A stretch of DNA of 64,000 bases, from contig NW_027248277.1 of NCBI RefSeq assembly GCF_041260155.1, positions 17,457,872-17,521,871 of the forward strand. The letters are read 5' to 3'. Source of the stretch: Ptychodera flava (Eukaryota; Hemichordata; Enteropneusta; Ptychoderidae). The notes beneath the pieces were generated by a model. It searched no databases. It was given only the letters and a program-made list of their open reading frames with translations, and had not been told where the DNA came from. This document shows, in pieces, positions 1 through 11,034 of this stretch (its first letter is position 1; each line of letters begins with the position of its first letter). Made by a program: the position numbers and the translations under genes.

Positions 1-321
1 TATGTATAAGGAGGAACGCTAACTATAAAGTTAAGTCGCAAATTCCAAGATATAACTCGTCATTTATGATTTATCATCATTTATCATTCGCGGGTTTATA
101 AATTTTCTGTATCAGATTTTTTCCGCTTGTTTGCCTCTTTCTGTTCTGTTTCATCATTCTCTCCCATCACTGGGGTCTTCTCTGCAATTTTTTTCTCTTC
201 CTCTCTCAGACTGCTGATATTTTTATCTTCTGTTGAAATATCTGTCATTCCTAATTCTCCGAAATAGAAGTCTATAGAATTACCGAAGGATATCGTGAAT
301 AGTACAAATCATGGATTATAC
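1..321. other. Intron 3 of copy A
   Basis: Near-identical to 39436-39754 in copy C. On the minus strand it contains a short charged open frame (MTDISTEDKN...) that is also seen in B (about 17120-17273), but the frame is broken in C, so it is not called as a gene. Confidence 0.5.
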
Positions 322-1804
322 CTTCTGTTCACCTCTTCATTTTCAAACTCCCTTGGAATCATCTGATAGAATTTTTTCATAATTGGGAATAATCCAGCAT
401 TTAAATCTGCTTACCATTTTCCGGTTTAAGTGTGTGCAGTTTGCCATTTTATTGGCAATTAACCTGGGAAATACACCAAGACTTCATATAAATACCTTCA
501 TGCATTCATCGTTGGTCTGTTCGTCACAAGGCTTCAATCACTGTTGACCTTCATTCTGCATCTAAGATTTGCTTCCTGTGACCTTCAGACCGCTCAATTG
601 CAAAACTAGCGTAACAGGCTTACCAAAATTAACTTGATGCATTTGCTCATTCAATAAAATTACTCTTGTGATATATTTGCTAATGTACAATTTCTTCAAA
701 TATCAGCACATGAGTGTCTAATAAGTGTTAATTTTTAACTAAGCAATGTCTCAATTGCTACAGCTTTTTTCATATAAAAGCTAATCTTGAAGTGTATGGG
801 ATTGTGCTTTGACAGAGAATGCCAATTCAAAACTCAAAAATGCACCTAAAATCATGGGACACTTTTACTGTTGATTAGGGATATGTTGATCGTCGTGATA
901 GTTAAACTGTTGAGTTATTGATACTATCTATTTAAATTGTTTAATTTTGTAATCATAGTTTTTTTTTGGAAAGTGAAAAGAGCATAACATTGAGCATTGT
1001 TAAAGTACCCACCCAATGATACCAATTTGAAACACTGATGCAGAACATTTTCGAATACTCACGGATATATTTTCTCCGACTTCACCATATCTAAATCTAT
1101 TGTCTCACCAGGGACATACTGATAACAAATCCCATTATTGAAACAACAGTGAAGTTCAGGACCACACTTGGCTTTGAATAAGACCTGAAAGGTTTCTATT
1201 TCTTTTACTCTGTCCACCATCGATATTGATTTGTTTCCGTAAACGCGAATTAAAACCATGTCACGTGTATTTTCAGGCAAATAAAACCGAACAACTTATT
1301 CGAAATGCCACCCGTAAACACCTGAAATGTAAAATAAAAATTGATATCGTATTAGATGATTCTTGATTCAAAATTCGACAGTCACACCAGGATAATATAC
1401 CTGCATGCGAATGTGTATCATACATGTTGGACGATTACGCCAAGCGTGGCTGGCCTGTTAAATCTTTTGTTTAACAAGGTTTATTGACATGTCATGATAT
1501 AAAGGTATCGACATCTTGATTGGGGTTATCATTGTCTTGTTCCCTGAAGTAATCCCAGCACGTTTGTTCCCTGAAATAATCCCAGCAGAATAAATATTTT
1601 GGGTCTATGACGTAACTATTACAGCATGGATAGCTAAACTCAAGTCAATTACAAATTAAAACATCGGCAGTATTACCTTGTGAATAACATAATTATAAAA
1701 AATTAATCTATGCTGCCTTTATTAATTGGCGTCGATTGTCAAGTCCTTTATACCAACGATGAAGGCTCCTGCTGTTCATGTATGTAGGAAAACCGTGGCA
1801 AGGA

Positions 1805-2275
1805 TAAGGCTACGCTCACAAATAACGCTGAAGGGAGGGCTGGAGGAATCGCGATTGAAATATCTTCTTTTTCAGGTCCCCTAAATGCTCTAAAATTTTC
1901 AAGTCCCTCCGGATCAATTTTTTTCAAATCCCCTAATTATGATATAGCATATTTATTAGGAATGCAAACAAAGAAAATATAAATATGATATAGGCAATTC
2001 TGCTCGACGATGTTCAACACTACCTGTGCAAACATGAATATTGCGTGTTTCAGCATGCTTTAGGGAGACAGCAAGAAACTGTATTTGACAAATATGCATT
2101 CAGATATTGAAACAACTATCAACAGTTGCAGCTTCTGCCCTGATACTAGGCCTACTTGTTTATTTTTCATACAAGATTTATAATTTATTTTTTATTTTTC
2201 GTGACTACCCCAAAATTTTCGAATCCCCCTGAAATCCTCCAACGCCCTCACTCTTTTTGTGAATGCAGAGTAATG
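1805..2275. mobile_element. Possible MITE with imperfect inverted ends (copy A intron 1)
   Basis: The left end has CACAAATAACGCTGAAGGGA and then GGGCTGGAGGAATC. The right end, read on the other strand, has CACAAAAAGAGTGAGGGCG and then TTGGAGGATTTC. The ends are only roughly inverted and no clear target duplication was found. The same block lies in C (about 41240-41712), B (about 15105-15560) and D (about 60835-61300). Confidence 0.3.
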
Positions 2276-2819
2276 AGGATATTGACATAAAGCTCTGAGA
2301 AAGCCTTGGCGTATTGATCGGTTAAGATAACTGGACTCCAAAACCGACTGGACCCTAGTCAACTAGACCTCAGATCAACTCCACCTTAAACCCCGAACAA
2401 GTGTACCTCCTATTAAAAGTTTATCTCTTCGAATCATTTTTGATTAGTAGCCACTTGTGTTGAGGGTCATTCTGTTTCTTCCTTATGATATATGTACAGA
2501 CCAAGAGTCAGCTGTTGTCATGCTACAGTCACACAAGAGCTTCCACAGTTTTAGTAATTTAATTTGATTTTACATGTAATTTTTCTTCGAACTCCGTCCT
2601 GACACTGTGTACGACAGTGAAGCCCGTTCATACCTTTTATGGGAGACCATGAACTGCTTGATGAATTCCAATGGTTCAGGCGTGATAGACCCCGGAGAAA
2701 TAAGAGGTGGAGGTGTGGCTATTTGAGTAAATTTCTCTCTTGGAGCCAAACGAATGTCACACTATGAATCCAACTGTGAACTATAAAATACAATGACTAT
2801 GTTGCTTCTGGTGCAGGAG

Positions 2820-4507
2820 ATCTCGAGAACAACCCAAGCGATTTTTCTCTTTTGCTACAGCCTGTATGAAAGAGACAAAGTCGCGTATACCTTGTACTAT
2901 AAGGCTTGTGACGAGCAAGCTCAGAGGCCGATATTTTCAATACCTTTTTGAATCTGTTTTTACAAATGATGTCATTAATACCAATCCTGAATTAGAAACC
3001 CAATATATGATCCATTGCTTAGGTTCACTATTCTGTGTCAGAGGTTAAGTTAGAACTTTAAGTCCTGAATAAACATAAAGCAATGGATGACGATAATTTG
3101 CCAGCGATAGTTTAAAAATGTGCTGATTCACTTTTCCATTCCACTAACTTTCATATATAATCGGTCAATCCACGAGGGAGTTTTCCCGAAAGCTGAAGAA
3201 AGCTTTGGTTGTACCTAGTACCTATACACAAAAAGGGTACCAAAACAAACGTAAGAAATTATCGCCAAGTGTCCCTCTTATTTCAAAAATGTGTGAGAAA
3301 ATGATACCAAGGCGAGTATATAACCATGTAAAGAATGGTTTTTCGTCGGGGCGATCCTTTGATCTATCTGTCTTGCTTAATGAAGCTCGTATTGCTGTTA
3401 ATGAGGCAAAACAGTTGGATATCAAATATACAGATTTTTCTAAGGCATTTGACGAAGTAAATCATAAATATTTAGTTAACACACTTAGTAAGTATGGAAT
3501 ACAAGACGCCCTCCTTGACTGGTTTGTTAGCTAACTAACTGATAGATCGAAGGTAGTTAATGTTAAAGGGTGTAGATCAAACCCTGGTTCAGGGAAGTCA
3601 GGGGTTCCGCAGGTGTCACAACTAGGATCACTGTGTTACATTCATTAAATGACCTATTTGGCAAGCCGCACTTTCCAATCCCAGGTTCTCGCATTAGTGG
3701 AGTTCTCCTCCCAGTCAAACACTTGGCCAGTACGATGTTTGATTTCTACAACATTGATTACACAAACTGATCTCAACCTTTTGTCACATTTTGCTAATCC
3801 TGCAAACAGAGTTTATACAAGCGTTTGATTGACGGTCGGTTCAAATCACCAACGGTCGTTGATTCGCCACCATAAACACTTGAATTTCCTAGAGAAGTTG
3901 TCTTCCAGTCGCGTTAGACTTTGATAACCAAAGAGTTCGATCGCCAGCAGCTTCGCGCTGATAGCTTGGCAGTCTGTCTGTGTTTTTGCGGCCGGGGAAA
4001 CTAAAAAGTGGCATTTTCTGGAGCGTGTGCCCGCGTGTTGCCTGTTTGGTGTCCACTTACACAGTGAACGCCGCCATAACTTCGCGTCGTTTTAAAGGGA
4101 GGCTCCGCCTTTAAGGTTGCAGACGATCTGAAGCTGTTTAAAGGCATTTCTGGCGATCCCTGGGATTGCGATTGTTCTGGTCTGTACGAGGATTATTGAA
4201 GTGTGATAGCCTTTTGTTTTCCATAGACATTATAATCTTGTTGGTAAATTTTCTGATGAGATAATCTGGCGCCAACGAATGCCTTTAAGATAATAGATAG
4301 TGTGAGTGACTGTTCAATGTTACAGGAGGATATCACTTGTCCACATGGTGTGACAAATGGAAGATGCGCCTTAATTATGCCAAGTTTGTAGTACTCAGCC
4401 CTCCTTTGAAAAGATTGCCTATTGAAAGGCCTTATAACTTTGATGCACTCAATTTGGAGACAGATTATAGTTGTAGCATAGGCCCTCTGAGGGACTGTAG
4501 TTATAGT
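2820..4507 (+). mobile_element. LINE ORF2 relic, 5' part (copy A intron 1, antisense to host gene)
   Basis: Translations in several frames give the Jockey/CR1-type ORF2 order. A linker region (FQYLFESVFTNDVINTNPEL) comes first, then QKGYQNKRKK...ISKMCEKMI, then GFSSGRSFDLSVLLNEARIA and YTDFSKAFDEVNHKYLV, and then SGVPQ. The polymerase motif is interrupted by a 450-bp insertion, leaving VADDLKLFKG. It resumes after 7371. Several stops and frameshifts show it is dead. The same relic is in all four copies. Confidence 0.65.
3663..4114. mobile_element. 450-bp TTAA-type element inserted in the LINE polymerase motif (copy A, first)
   Basis: Inverted copy of 5962-6419, from AAGCCGCACTTTCCAATCCC to GGAGGCTCCGCCTTTAA. 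Copies B and D have uninterrupted LINE sequence here (FGNFKCGSLGFADDLKLF or its mutated form in D). The insertion site lost about 20 bp of LINE sequence. No coding capacity is seen. Confidence 0.5.
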
Positions 4508-4910
4508 GATCTAGGCATAAAGGTGTGGGATTGATGGATAGCCAAAATAGCCAGCTTTGACATATTTAGCAGCTATGCAGCTAAGAGGGTTTACAGCAAC
4601 GACTCAAGGGATAATTAGCGGCTATTCAGCTATTATGTTTGGGACCTCATGGTGGTAACTTAATAGTGCTTCGGGGTTGTTGAGCAGCTATTTAGCTATT
4701 TTGCTATGATACCAAAATCCTTGGCTATTCAGCTATTCAAGCCAATAGCCGTTTTTAGCCGCTATTAGCCAATGCTAGTTGGCTATTAGCTGGCTATCAG
4801 CTATTTTCTTATCAATCTTATTCATGCAAAAACACAGTCATTTTTTCCCGTATTAACTATTGCCTTGCCTGGAACTTATACGCTCATCATCAACCCGCCG
4901 AATGAGGTGA

Positions 4911-5262
4911 CATAATAATAATAATAATAATATTGGGTTCTTATATAGCGCACATATCCACAAGTACATGTGCTCAATGCGCTTACAATTATTATTACCC
5001 CTGGTCACTGGACCTAATATGATACCACTCAACTCCCTGGGGAGCAAACTACAGCTCACATGTGCAGCCAATAAGCGCAGCAGAGCTAAACACACACATT
5101 ACAACCACTGTCCTACCAGGTACCCATCACTCCTGGGTGGGGAGGAGCAATGAGGAATAAAGTGCCTTGCTCAAGGACACAACACCATGGCCATGCCGGG
5201 GCTCGAACTCACCATCCTGTGATCGTAAGTCCACTGCTCTATCCACTGGCCCATGATGCGTA
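4911..5262 (-). mobile_element. tRNA-derived SINE inside the foldback element (copy A)
   Basis: On the minus strand the head reads TGGGCCAGTGGATAGAGCAG (A-box-like), then GAGTTCGAGCCCC (B-box-like). It continues with the TCCTTGAGCAAGGCACTTTA core found in many invertebrate SINEs, and ends in a (TAT)n tail (the ATAATAATA run at 4911-4932). It is present in A and C. In copy D the site is empty near 58590. Confidence 0.68.
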
Positions 5263-5961
5263 TGTGTATTTTCTGACTTTTTAATTACATTTCAAACATT
5301 TGCTTACGAACTTTTAAACTTTTAAACTCGAGAAATCTCGCAATGTCTTACAGTGCGATTACTATTGCAATGCAGCACCTGTTTGTCGATATCTTTCTTA
5401 TTTACACCAATTATTCCCACTGCCGATCTGAGTGATCTCGCAACTGCGCTTCTGCTTTTCCACATGAACTTACTCGTCGCAGCTCTTTGTCTGATTTAGA
5501 ACCTGTGTAATCAGTCATTCATGTTTGTTTCCGGGATTAGTATCTATTAAAACCTGTAAAGTGGGCATAAACATTACCAATTCTCATGTACAGTGTGATC
5601 TTTTGGCGTGATTTTACCCTTCGCTTAAAACTTAAAGACAATAAACAAAATAATTACCATGTTCACCATTGCCTCCGTAGAGCCCCGCTCGACAAGAAAT
5701 GCACAATGCAATTAGGTATTTCTAATGTAACCTGACATTTGATATTATTTTCTTGGTTCTACCATGGAGGTAGCAGAGAGCATTTCTATTTAATACAGAG
5801 GCCAAGCGAAAACTACAGCTGATCGTCCAAACGCTTGTGTAACTTCCTATGTAAGTACTTGTCAGTTGTGGGAAGTCTTCTGCAAACAACTTTTGTGTTC
5901 AGCTGCAAACTGACATGCATATTTAATGAGTCTTTGAACAAAAGACAATGCAAAAAGGTAT

Positions 5962-6419
5962 TTAAAGGCGGAGCCTCCCTTTAAAAGGACGCCAAGCTAT
6001 GGCGGCGTTCACTGTGTAAGTGGACATCAAACAGGCAACATGCGGGCACACGCTCCAGAAAATGCCACTTTTTAGTTTTCCCCGGCCGCAAAAACGCAGA
6101 CAGACTGCCAAGCGGTCAGCGCGAAGTTGCTGCCGATCGAACTCTGTGGTTATATTCAAAGTCTAACGCGACTGGAAGACAATTTTTTAGGAAATTCGAG
6201 CGTTTGTGATGGGGAATCAATGACCGTTGGCGATTTGAACCGACCGTCAATCAAACGCTTGTATAAACTCTGTTTGCAGGATTAGCAAAAGGTGACAAAA
6301 GGTTGAGATCAGTTTGTGTAATTAATGTTATAGAAATCAAACATCGTACTGGCCAAATGTTTGACTGGGAGGAGAACTCCACTAATGCGAGAACCTGGGA
6401 TTGAAAAGTGCGGCTTTAA
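5962..6419. mobile_element. 450-bp TTAA-flanked element, second insertion in copy A
   Basis: Flanked by TTAA at 5962-5965 and 6416-6419. Inner ends are AGGCGGAGCC and, inverted, AGCCGCACTT. TTAA flanks suggest a piggyBac-type MITE. It is an inverted copy of 3663-4114. Copy D lacks it (about 57875). Confidence 0.5.
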
Positions 6420-7371
6420 GAAAGCCTCTGCTGAATGTCGTTACCATGTAATCACATGAAACTTTTTCAGACACAAGCAATCACATGAAACCTTTTCAAA
6501 CAAAGACTAATCGACCATAACTCCTCTACCGGTCAACCAGCCATGTGACTTAATATATTTTCTTGGTTCTACCATTTCTCGAGGGTCTATGGTTCTACAA
6601 ATCGCAAGATTCGCCTGATCATTTTGCAACAAAATTTTTCATGCCATTGAATGAAATCCTCAATACGCACAATTTGTGATTTCTTTAGCTCTCAATGCAG
6701 AAAAAATGCCATGTGCTGTGGTTAGTAGAAACTTATACTTGCATGAAAGAAAATATTTCCATACAGAACTCAATACTACGTTCTTGGTTCTACAATATTT
6801 ATTCAGTATATTCATGTGATGTCTAATTCTTTCTACACCTAAGTGAAAGTCACGCCCGTAACTTCTTTGTAAGTAGTTGTCAGGCCTTTTAAGACGTGTC
6901 CAATGATTAGCTGGTAGCCAGCTAATAGCTGGCTAATAACAGCTAATAGCTTGAATAGCTCAATAGCCAGCCATTCCGACCTCGGGAGTTGTTAGCTGGT
7001 AGCCAGTTAATAACTGGCTAATTACAGCTAAAAGCGGCTAAAAACGGCTAATAGCTTGAATAGCTCAACAGCCAGCCCATTCGGACCGCGGGAGTTCTTA
7101 GCTGGTAGCCAGCTAATAGTGGCTATTAGCGGCTAAAAACGGCTAATAGCTTGAATAGCTATATAGCCAGCCCTACAATCATTATTTTAGCTGAATAGCT
7201 ACCTACTACGTTTATTAGCAGCTAAAAGTGTCCTGTGGAAATTAATAATAGCTTAAATAGCCACAAGCAGCTAAATATAAGCTATTCTTATTGCTAACAT
7301 AGCTATTAGCTACCTAGCTATTTACGGGGCTATTCAGCTATCAAGCAATCCCGCACCCCACTCGATCTAGG

Positions 7372-7690
7372 GGTGACACTAGACACCAATTTAATTTTTC
7401 AACTCATGTTGTTTCTATTATCACTGATGATTGAAAACTACTGGGCATGCTAAAAAAAAAATCGGGAAAGATTGGCAAAAAGTTGGAACGCTGTTATTGT
7501 ACAAAGGGGGTGCTTTTTGGCCATAGTGGCTTGTGGATGCATTGCTCATGGTTTACACAACGTTCATCAGAACCACGTGGGTAGAGGGACTGTGTCAGAA
7601 CTAAACTTGAATATGCCTCAGTTGTTTGAAACAGTATTGACAAAGTGTACTCTGACAAGCAAGAGCTTTACGGCGTGACTTTGTTAAATA
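7372..7690 (+). mobile_element. LINE ORF2 relic, continuation after the foldback element (copy A)
   Basis: Resumes the LINE right after the target duplication. Sequence matches B (12950-13245, minus) where the relic is contiguous. The reading frame is decayed and nothing functional is expected. Confidence 0.5.
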
Positions 7691-8019
7691 TTTTGTTATC
7701 TTGTAAAAGTAACATTTGATGATTATTTATAGGATGATCTGTGTGTTATACTTAATTTGCCAATGCTGTCCGAACGGCATACTTATTCTGACCTTGTGTC
7801 ATACACAAATCAATTAATTTGAGAGGTTTCACAAATTTTTGATATGTACATGTATTTAATCTTGATCAGCTGTACGATGAAAGTCAAAGAGTTCCCAGGG
7901 GTCGGTTTTTGATTTGCGTTCATTACGTCCCAGAATGTCACTGCAAGTAGTAAATCGTAACCTCCAAAATAAACGTTTTGAGTGAAATCGATCAGGGTCC
8001 GGGGCTTTAGCAAAATATC

Positions 8020-8090
8020 TTTGGGGTCAGTTGACTAACGTACGGGGTCAAGTTGACCTGGGTCCAGTTTACTGTTGACTAGTAAAATAT
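8020..8090. promoter_or_regulatory. GGTCAA/TTGACC-rich block with an ERE-like inverted repeat (copy A)
   Basis: Contains GGGTCAAGTTGACCT at about 8056-8070, which on the other strand is AGGTCA-ACT-TGACCC. This is one base from the nuclear-receptor IR3 consensus. The block is conserved in B (about 12550-12610), C (about 47455-47515) and D (about 56200-56265). Function is unproven; it may only be repeat sequence. Confidence 0.25.
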
Positions 8091-8395
8091 CAATCGCGTT
8101 TGTGTCAAGCCCAGAGTCATCGCTCGGGTCAGTGTGCTGTGGCGATGACCCTGGCCACCGTAATTTAAATGGCCAGTATTAGCATGGAGCTACCAAAAGG
8201 TAGCTTCATTGTTTTAGCTTGTGAGCACAATAAGTATACATATGAAGTTCATTCATATTGTGTACAAAGGAGCTCAATGCTGAATAAAAATATAATTGTG
8301 TACAATAACAATACAATGTACTCATATAATGGCTGTAATTCTAGGTGTGTCCATTGCAAAACAAAATATTGTGGACAAAAATACTGAATTAAATC

Positions 8396-8735
8396 AGCAA
8401 GTTTACACAGTGCGGAGATAGATTTAACACAGCGCGGAGACAAATATAAGACAGCGCGGAGATTTCTACACAGCGCACACGCGCGGACTAGCTGCAATAA
8501 TTGTAGCCTTGGTTGTTGGTGGGGATTGGGCTTCTGTCGTGCGGCTCGCGCCTTGCCCCAACCAAGGGGCAAGGCGCGAGCCGCACGACAGAAGCCCAAT
8601 CCCCACCAACAACCAATGCTACAATTATTGCAGCTAAGCGCGGACACAAATTTAACACAGCGCGGAGCTTTTTACACAGCGCGGAGATGAATTTAAGACA
8701 GCGCGGACATAAATTTAACACAGAGCGGAGAATTG
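8396..8735. repeat. Tandem GCGCGGAG minisatellite (copy A intron 1)
   Basis: About eight degenerate units of roughly 20 bp built on TTTAACACAGCGCGGAGA. They surround a perfect long hairpin at 8490-8635. The array is conserved in B, C and D; D lacks the hairpin. Confidence 0.7.
8490..8635. mobile_element. 146-bp hairpin (foldback MITE) inside the GCGCGGAG array, copy A
   Basis: Starts AGCTGCAATAATTGTAGC and ends GCTACAATTATTGCAGCT. The two halves are near-perfect reverse complements and meet at CCAACCAAGG near 8563, leaving almost no loop. It is GC-rich compared with its surroundings. Absent from copy D. In copy C the core is duplicated. Confidence 0.6.
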
Positions 8736-9059
8736 TCGTTTTCATCTACGGTAGTTACATCTTAGTAAATTAATAATGCCTCTGCCGAAGTAGAGTCGCG
8801 TTACGCGATATCGATTTGAAGTTGGGCTTTTCGTGTCTGCTTGAAAGAGGAAACGCAGCAAAATTAAAATTTAGTCACCTTGAATTGTATAGTTATGGCC
8901 ATCCATTCAGGTCTGAGTGTCTTCATTAATCCAGCGCCCCTGGTTCGGGATTGTTTTCATCCACAGTAATATTAATACGTTTAACTCCTGTTTCAGACAG
9001 TGCCATGATTAACCACTGACCCAATCTAAATCTATCACAGGATGAAATCCAATATTTAA

Positions 9060-9255
9060 CTTTTTTATGCAATTGCATAAATTTGCATAAAGTTGGTCAG
9101 CTCCTGTCCTTTATGCAGTGCATAAAGGTGCGTAAACAGGAAGTCAGTGGTGGTGCCTGTATGCATCTTTTATGCACTCGTATAAAAGGTTTAATGGCTC
9201 ATTAATATTATGCACCTTTATGCAATCCAATAAAGATGCATAATTTTGCATGATT
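9060..9255 (-). promoter_or_regulatory. TGCATAA/TTATGCA motif cluster upstream of copy A exon 1
   Basis: Starts about 55 bp upstream of the ATG. Repeated TATGCA, TGCATAA and ATTTGCAT words, several overlapping as short palindromes (TATGCAATTGCATA). ATTTGCAT is the POU-factor octamer and TTATGCAAT resembles a C/EBP site (established motifs). The block is present in all four copies. Its regulatory role is inferred from position and density only. Confidence 0.4.
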
Positions 9256-9603
9256 GTAAGACAACAATGAGGATGACAACTTACAGTCTCTACAAATTGG
9301 AAAGGACTAGGTTTTAAAGAATAGCTGGATGTATAGTGAGAAACACCTAGTCACTTCCCTGGGGTCACTTTGTAAAATATGTGAAAGAGGCTCCCCACCT
9401 AACTATCCAAATGTTTTTGTGTCAAGATTGTGTTTGATTTGTTTCGAATATGTGATCCTTCATTCTTATTCGATTGTTTGTCTTAATAAAAATGTTTGTT
9501 TCGCTTCGGATATTTGTAGGGAAGTTTGGATTAGTGTGAACGGTAATGTTTTATTTGTGTGGGGAAAGCTTATGGCGATGAATGCAGCACGTATAACGCC
9601 CGT

Positions 9604-11034
9604 AACACACAGCCCTGTCGTGCAGAGCTATTGCTGACGGTCCATAGGCTGGCTGTAACATCAAATATCCGATCAGAGCTGGCAAAGAATTCGTGGCTTT
9701 AATATTTGAACAGTGATGAAGGATTTAAAAAGCGCGGGTGTAACACGATTTTCGGGTTTTCCGCATTCTGATCGCATGATCGTAGACGCGAATCACGCAC
9801 TGCTTCTTAGTGTCCGCGGTAAAGTGCAATTTCATAACGCGAATCAATGCCAAGATCTCGCAAAATGTTTTGAAATGACGGCTTACAAATATTTGTCTTC
9901 TTATTTTCTTATGCTGTTAGTATGTTGCATGAAAGGTTGGAGAATTGGAACACGAATGAAAATATATATCCGTCCGAAAATTGTAGAAGCAACGCTGTGA
10001 GAAATTTTAAGATTGTCCAATTCAGCCAATAATGACCCAACCTTTGCAAGAGTCGGTTATCTAACGGAGTAGGAAGAACAAGTTCTCAAACCCTATTCGT
10101 GGATGCTGCAGAGTATTCTGGTGCCTCCGAGAGATCACCAGTAGACAATCTATGGTCACGTGATCGGAGAGATCATGCGCAGAGGCAGAGGCTGCCATGC
10201 ATTCAACATTTTGTAATTTAAAAACAAAAGAATGAAGGCAGAAAAATGTCAACGTGAATTGGTGCAATTTAGGAAGAACGACAAAGACTTAAGATGAAAT
10301 ACGTACCATCAGTTTTGTGGATAAAATTTCATATTTGAATCTACGTACTGCAACGGTGCACTCAAGATACAATTTCTGGGTTTGGCGGGGTTTCTTTAGC
10401 GTTTTTATTGTCGTTCTTTTTATTTCGTGTATCTGCATATTTATTTCAAATCTCGTACGTTTCACTAGAAAAGGCTCAATAAAATATACATTTATGTGAC
10501 AAAATTGACGTTTCGATTTTCAAAAACAAAAACTGGACGGTGAAATCTTCATGTACTCCACAGTCTTCAAAATGAGTGACACACGCAGTGGATCGATCTG
10601 CCAACAATTGCAGAGAAAATTTGAAAGTCCGAATATCTGTCCCTGAGTGCATTCTACTGTTACAACTAGAGACATTACATGAAGGAGTGGCGAATAGGGA
10701 CAGAAGTGTAACGAACTGAAAGTAGTCTATTGCCATTATACTTTGAAAAGACAACTTATCCGTTTTCATGGCTTTCCATTCAAGTTAAGCGCATTCAAGT
10801 CGAACCATTTGATATTCTTTGGATTGGTTTGTTTTGTAACGGACAGTCTCAGCGGACATGTACGAAAAGAATCGGCCACTAGCTCGCAAAGAGAATTAAA
10901 AAAACACCGAAAATACTATACGTTCTATATTTGCATAACGTTTACAAGGCCACCTTTGCAACGACCAATCCCTGACTGCCGTCACATGTTTGTCACATGT
11001 TTGTAGGCTTCTTCTAGTCTTATTTGAGTCAGAC
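9604..11034. other. Spacer of palindrome 1 between copies A and B
   Basis: No supported gene. The segment is present once here and again at about 49105-50531 next to copy C. Part of it (about 9604-10170) is also found inverted at 54334-54870 next to copy D. Open frames in it are not conserved between its copies. It ends abruptly at 11034, where sequence joins the inverted arm. Confidence 0.6.

Larger units (their letters stand above)
4508..7371. mobile_element. Foldback DNA element, copy A, with 8-bp target duplication
   Basis: The element is 4516-7363, flanked by GATCTAGG at 4508-4515 and 7364-7371. The ends are inverted around GGTGYGGGATTG. Both ends continue into several hundred bases of degenerate GCTATTAGC / AGCTGGCTA subrepeats (4530-4810 and 6900-7350). 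Copy B retains one GATCTAAGG at the same place, the empty site. An 8-bp duplication and short terminal repeats fit a hAT-like origin. No transposase frame is visible, so it is non-autonomous. A SINE and a second 450-bp element sit inside it. Confidence 0.7.
322..9006 (-). pseudogene. Ethanolamine kinase-like gene, copy A (exons 1-3, partial, frame broken)
   Basis: Exon 1 is 8879-9006, exon 2 is 1063-1321 and exon 3 is 322-463; the rest lies left of the window. The exons align base by base with intact copy C and keep GT/AG borders (donor GTGACT, GTGAGT, GTATAA). Lengths are 128, 259 and 142 nt against 129, 260 and 144 in C. The missing bases are in exon 1 (near 8930, TTAATCC versus TTAAATCC), in exon 2 (near 1283, before the GCYLPEN region) and twice in exon 3 (near 408 and 440). 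Several of these are homopolymer contractions, so sequencing error is as possible as true decay. Intron 1 (1322-8878) carries an antisense LINE relic, a foldback element with a SINE inside it, and a GCGCGG minisatellite with a hairpin. Exon 2 is closest to copy C (IDLDMVKSEKIYP). Confidence 0.75.

Noticed and set aside
5160..5262. Possible functional tRNA gene (A-box and B-box-like motifs on the minus strand)
   Set aside because: No complete cloverleaf; the boxes belong to the head of a SINE followed by the SINE core and tail.
8169..8387. Open frame MASISMELPKGS... also found on the opposite strand next to B and D
   Set aside because: It lies in intron 1 antisense to the kinase, its frame is lost in copy C, and no family is recognised. 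Its repetition follows from the block duplication.
9329..9637. Open frame MYSEKHLVTSLGS... divergent from exon 1, repeated in the other copies
   Set aside because: Broken in copy C by a one-base loss and truncated in B. No similarity recognised. Probably intergenic sequence that is duplicated.
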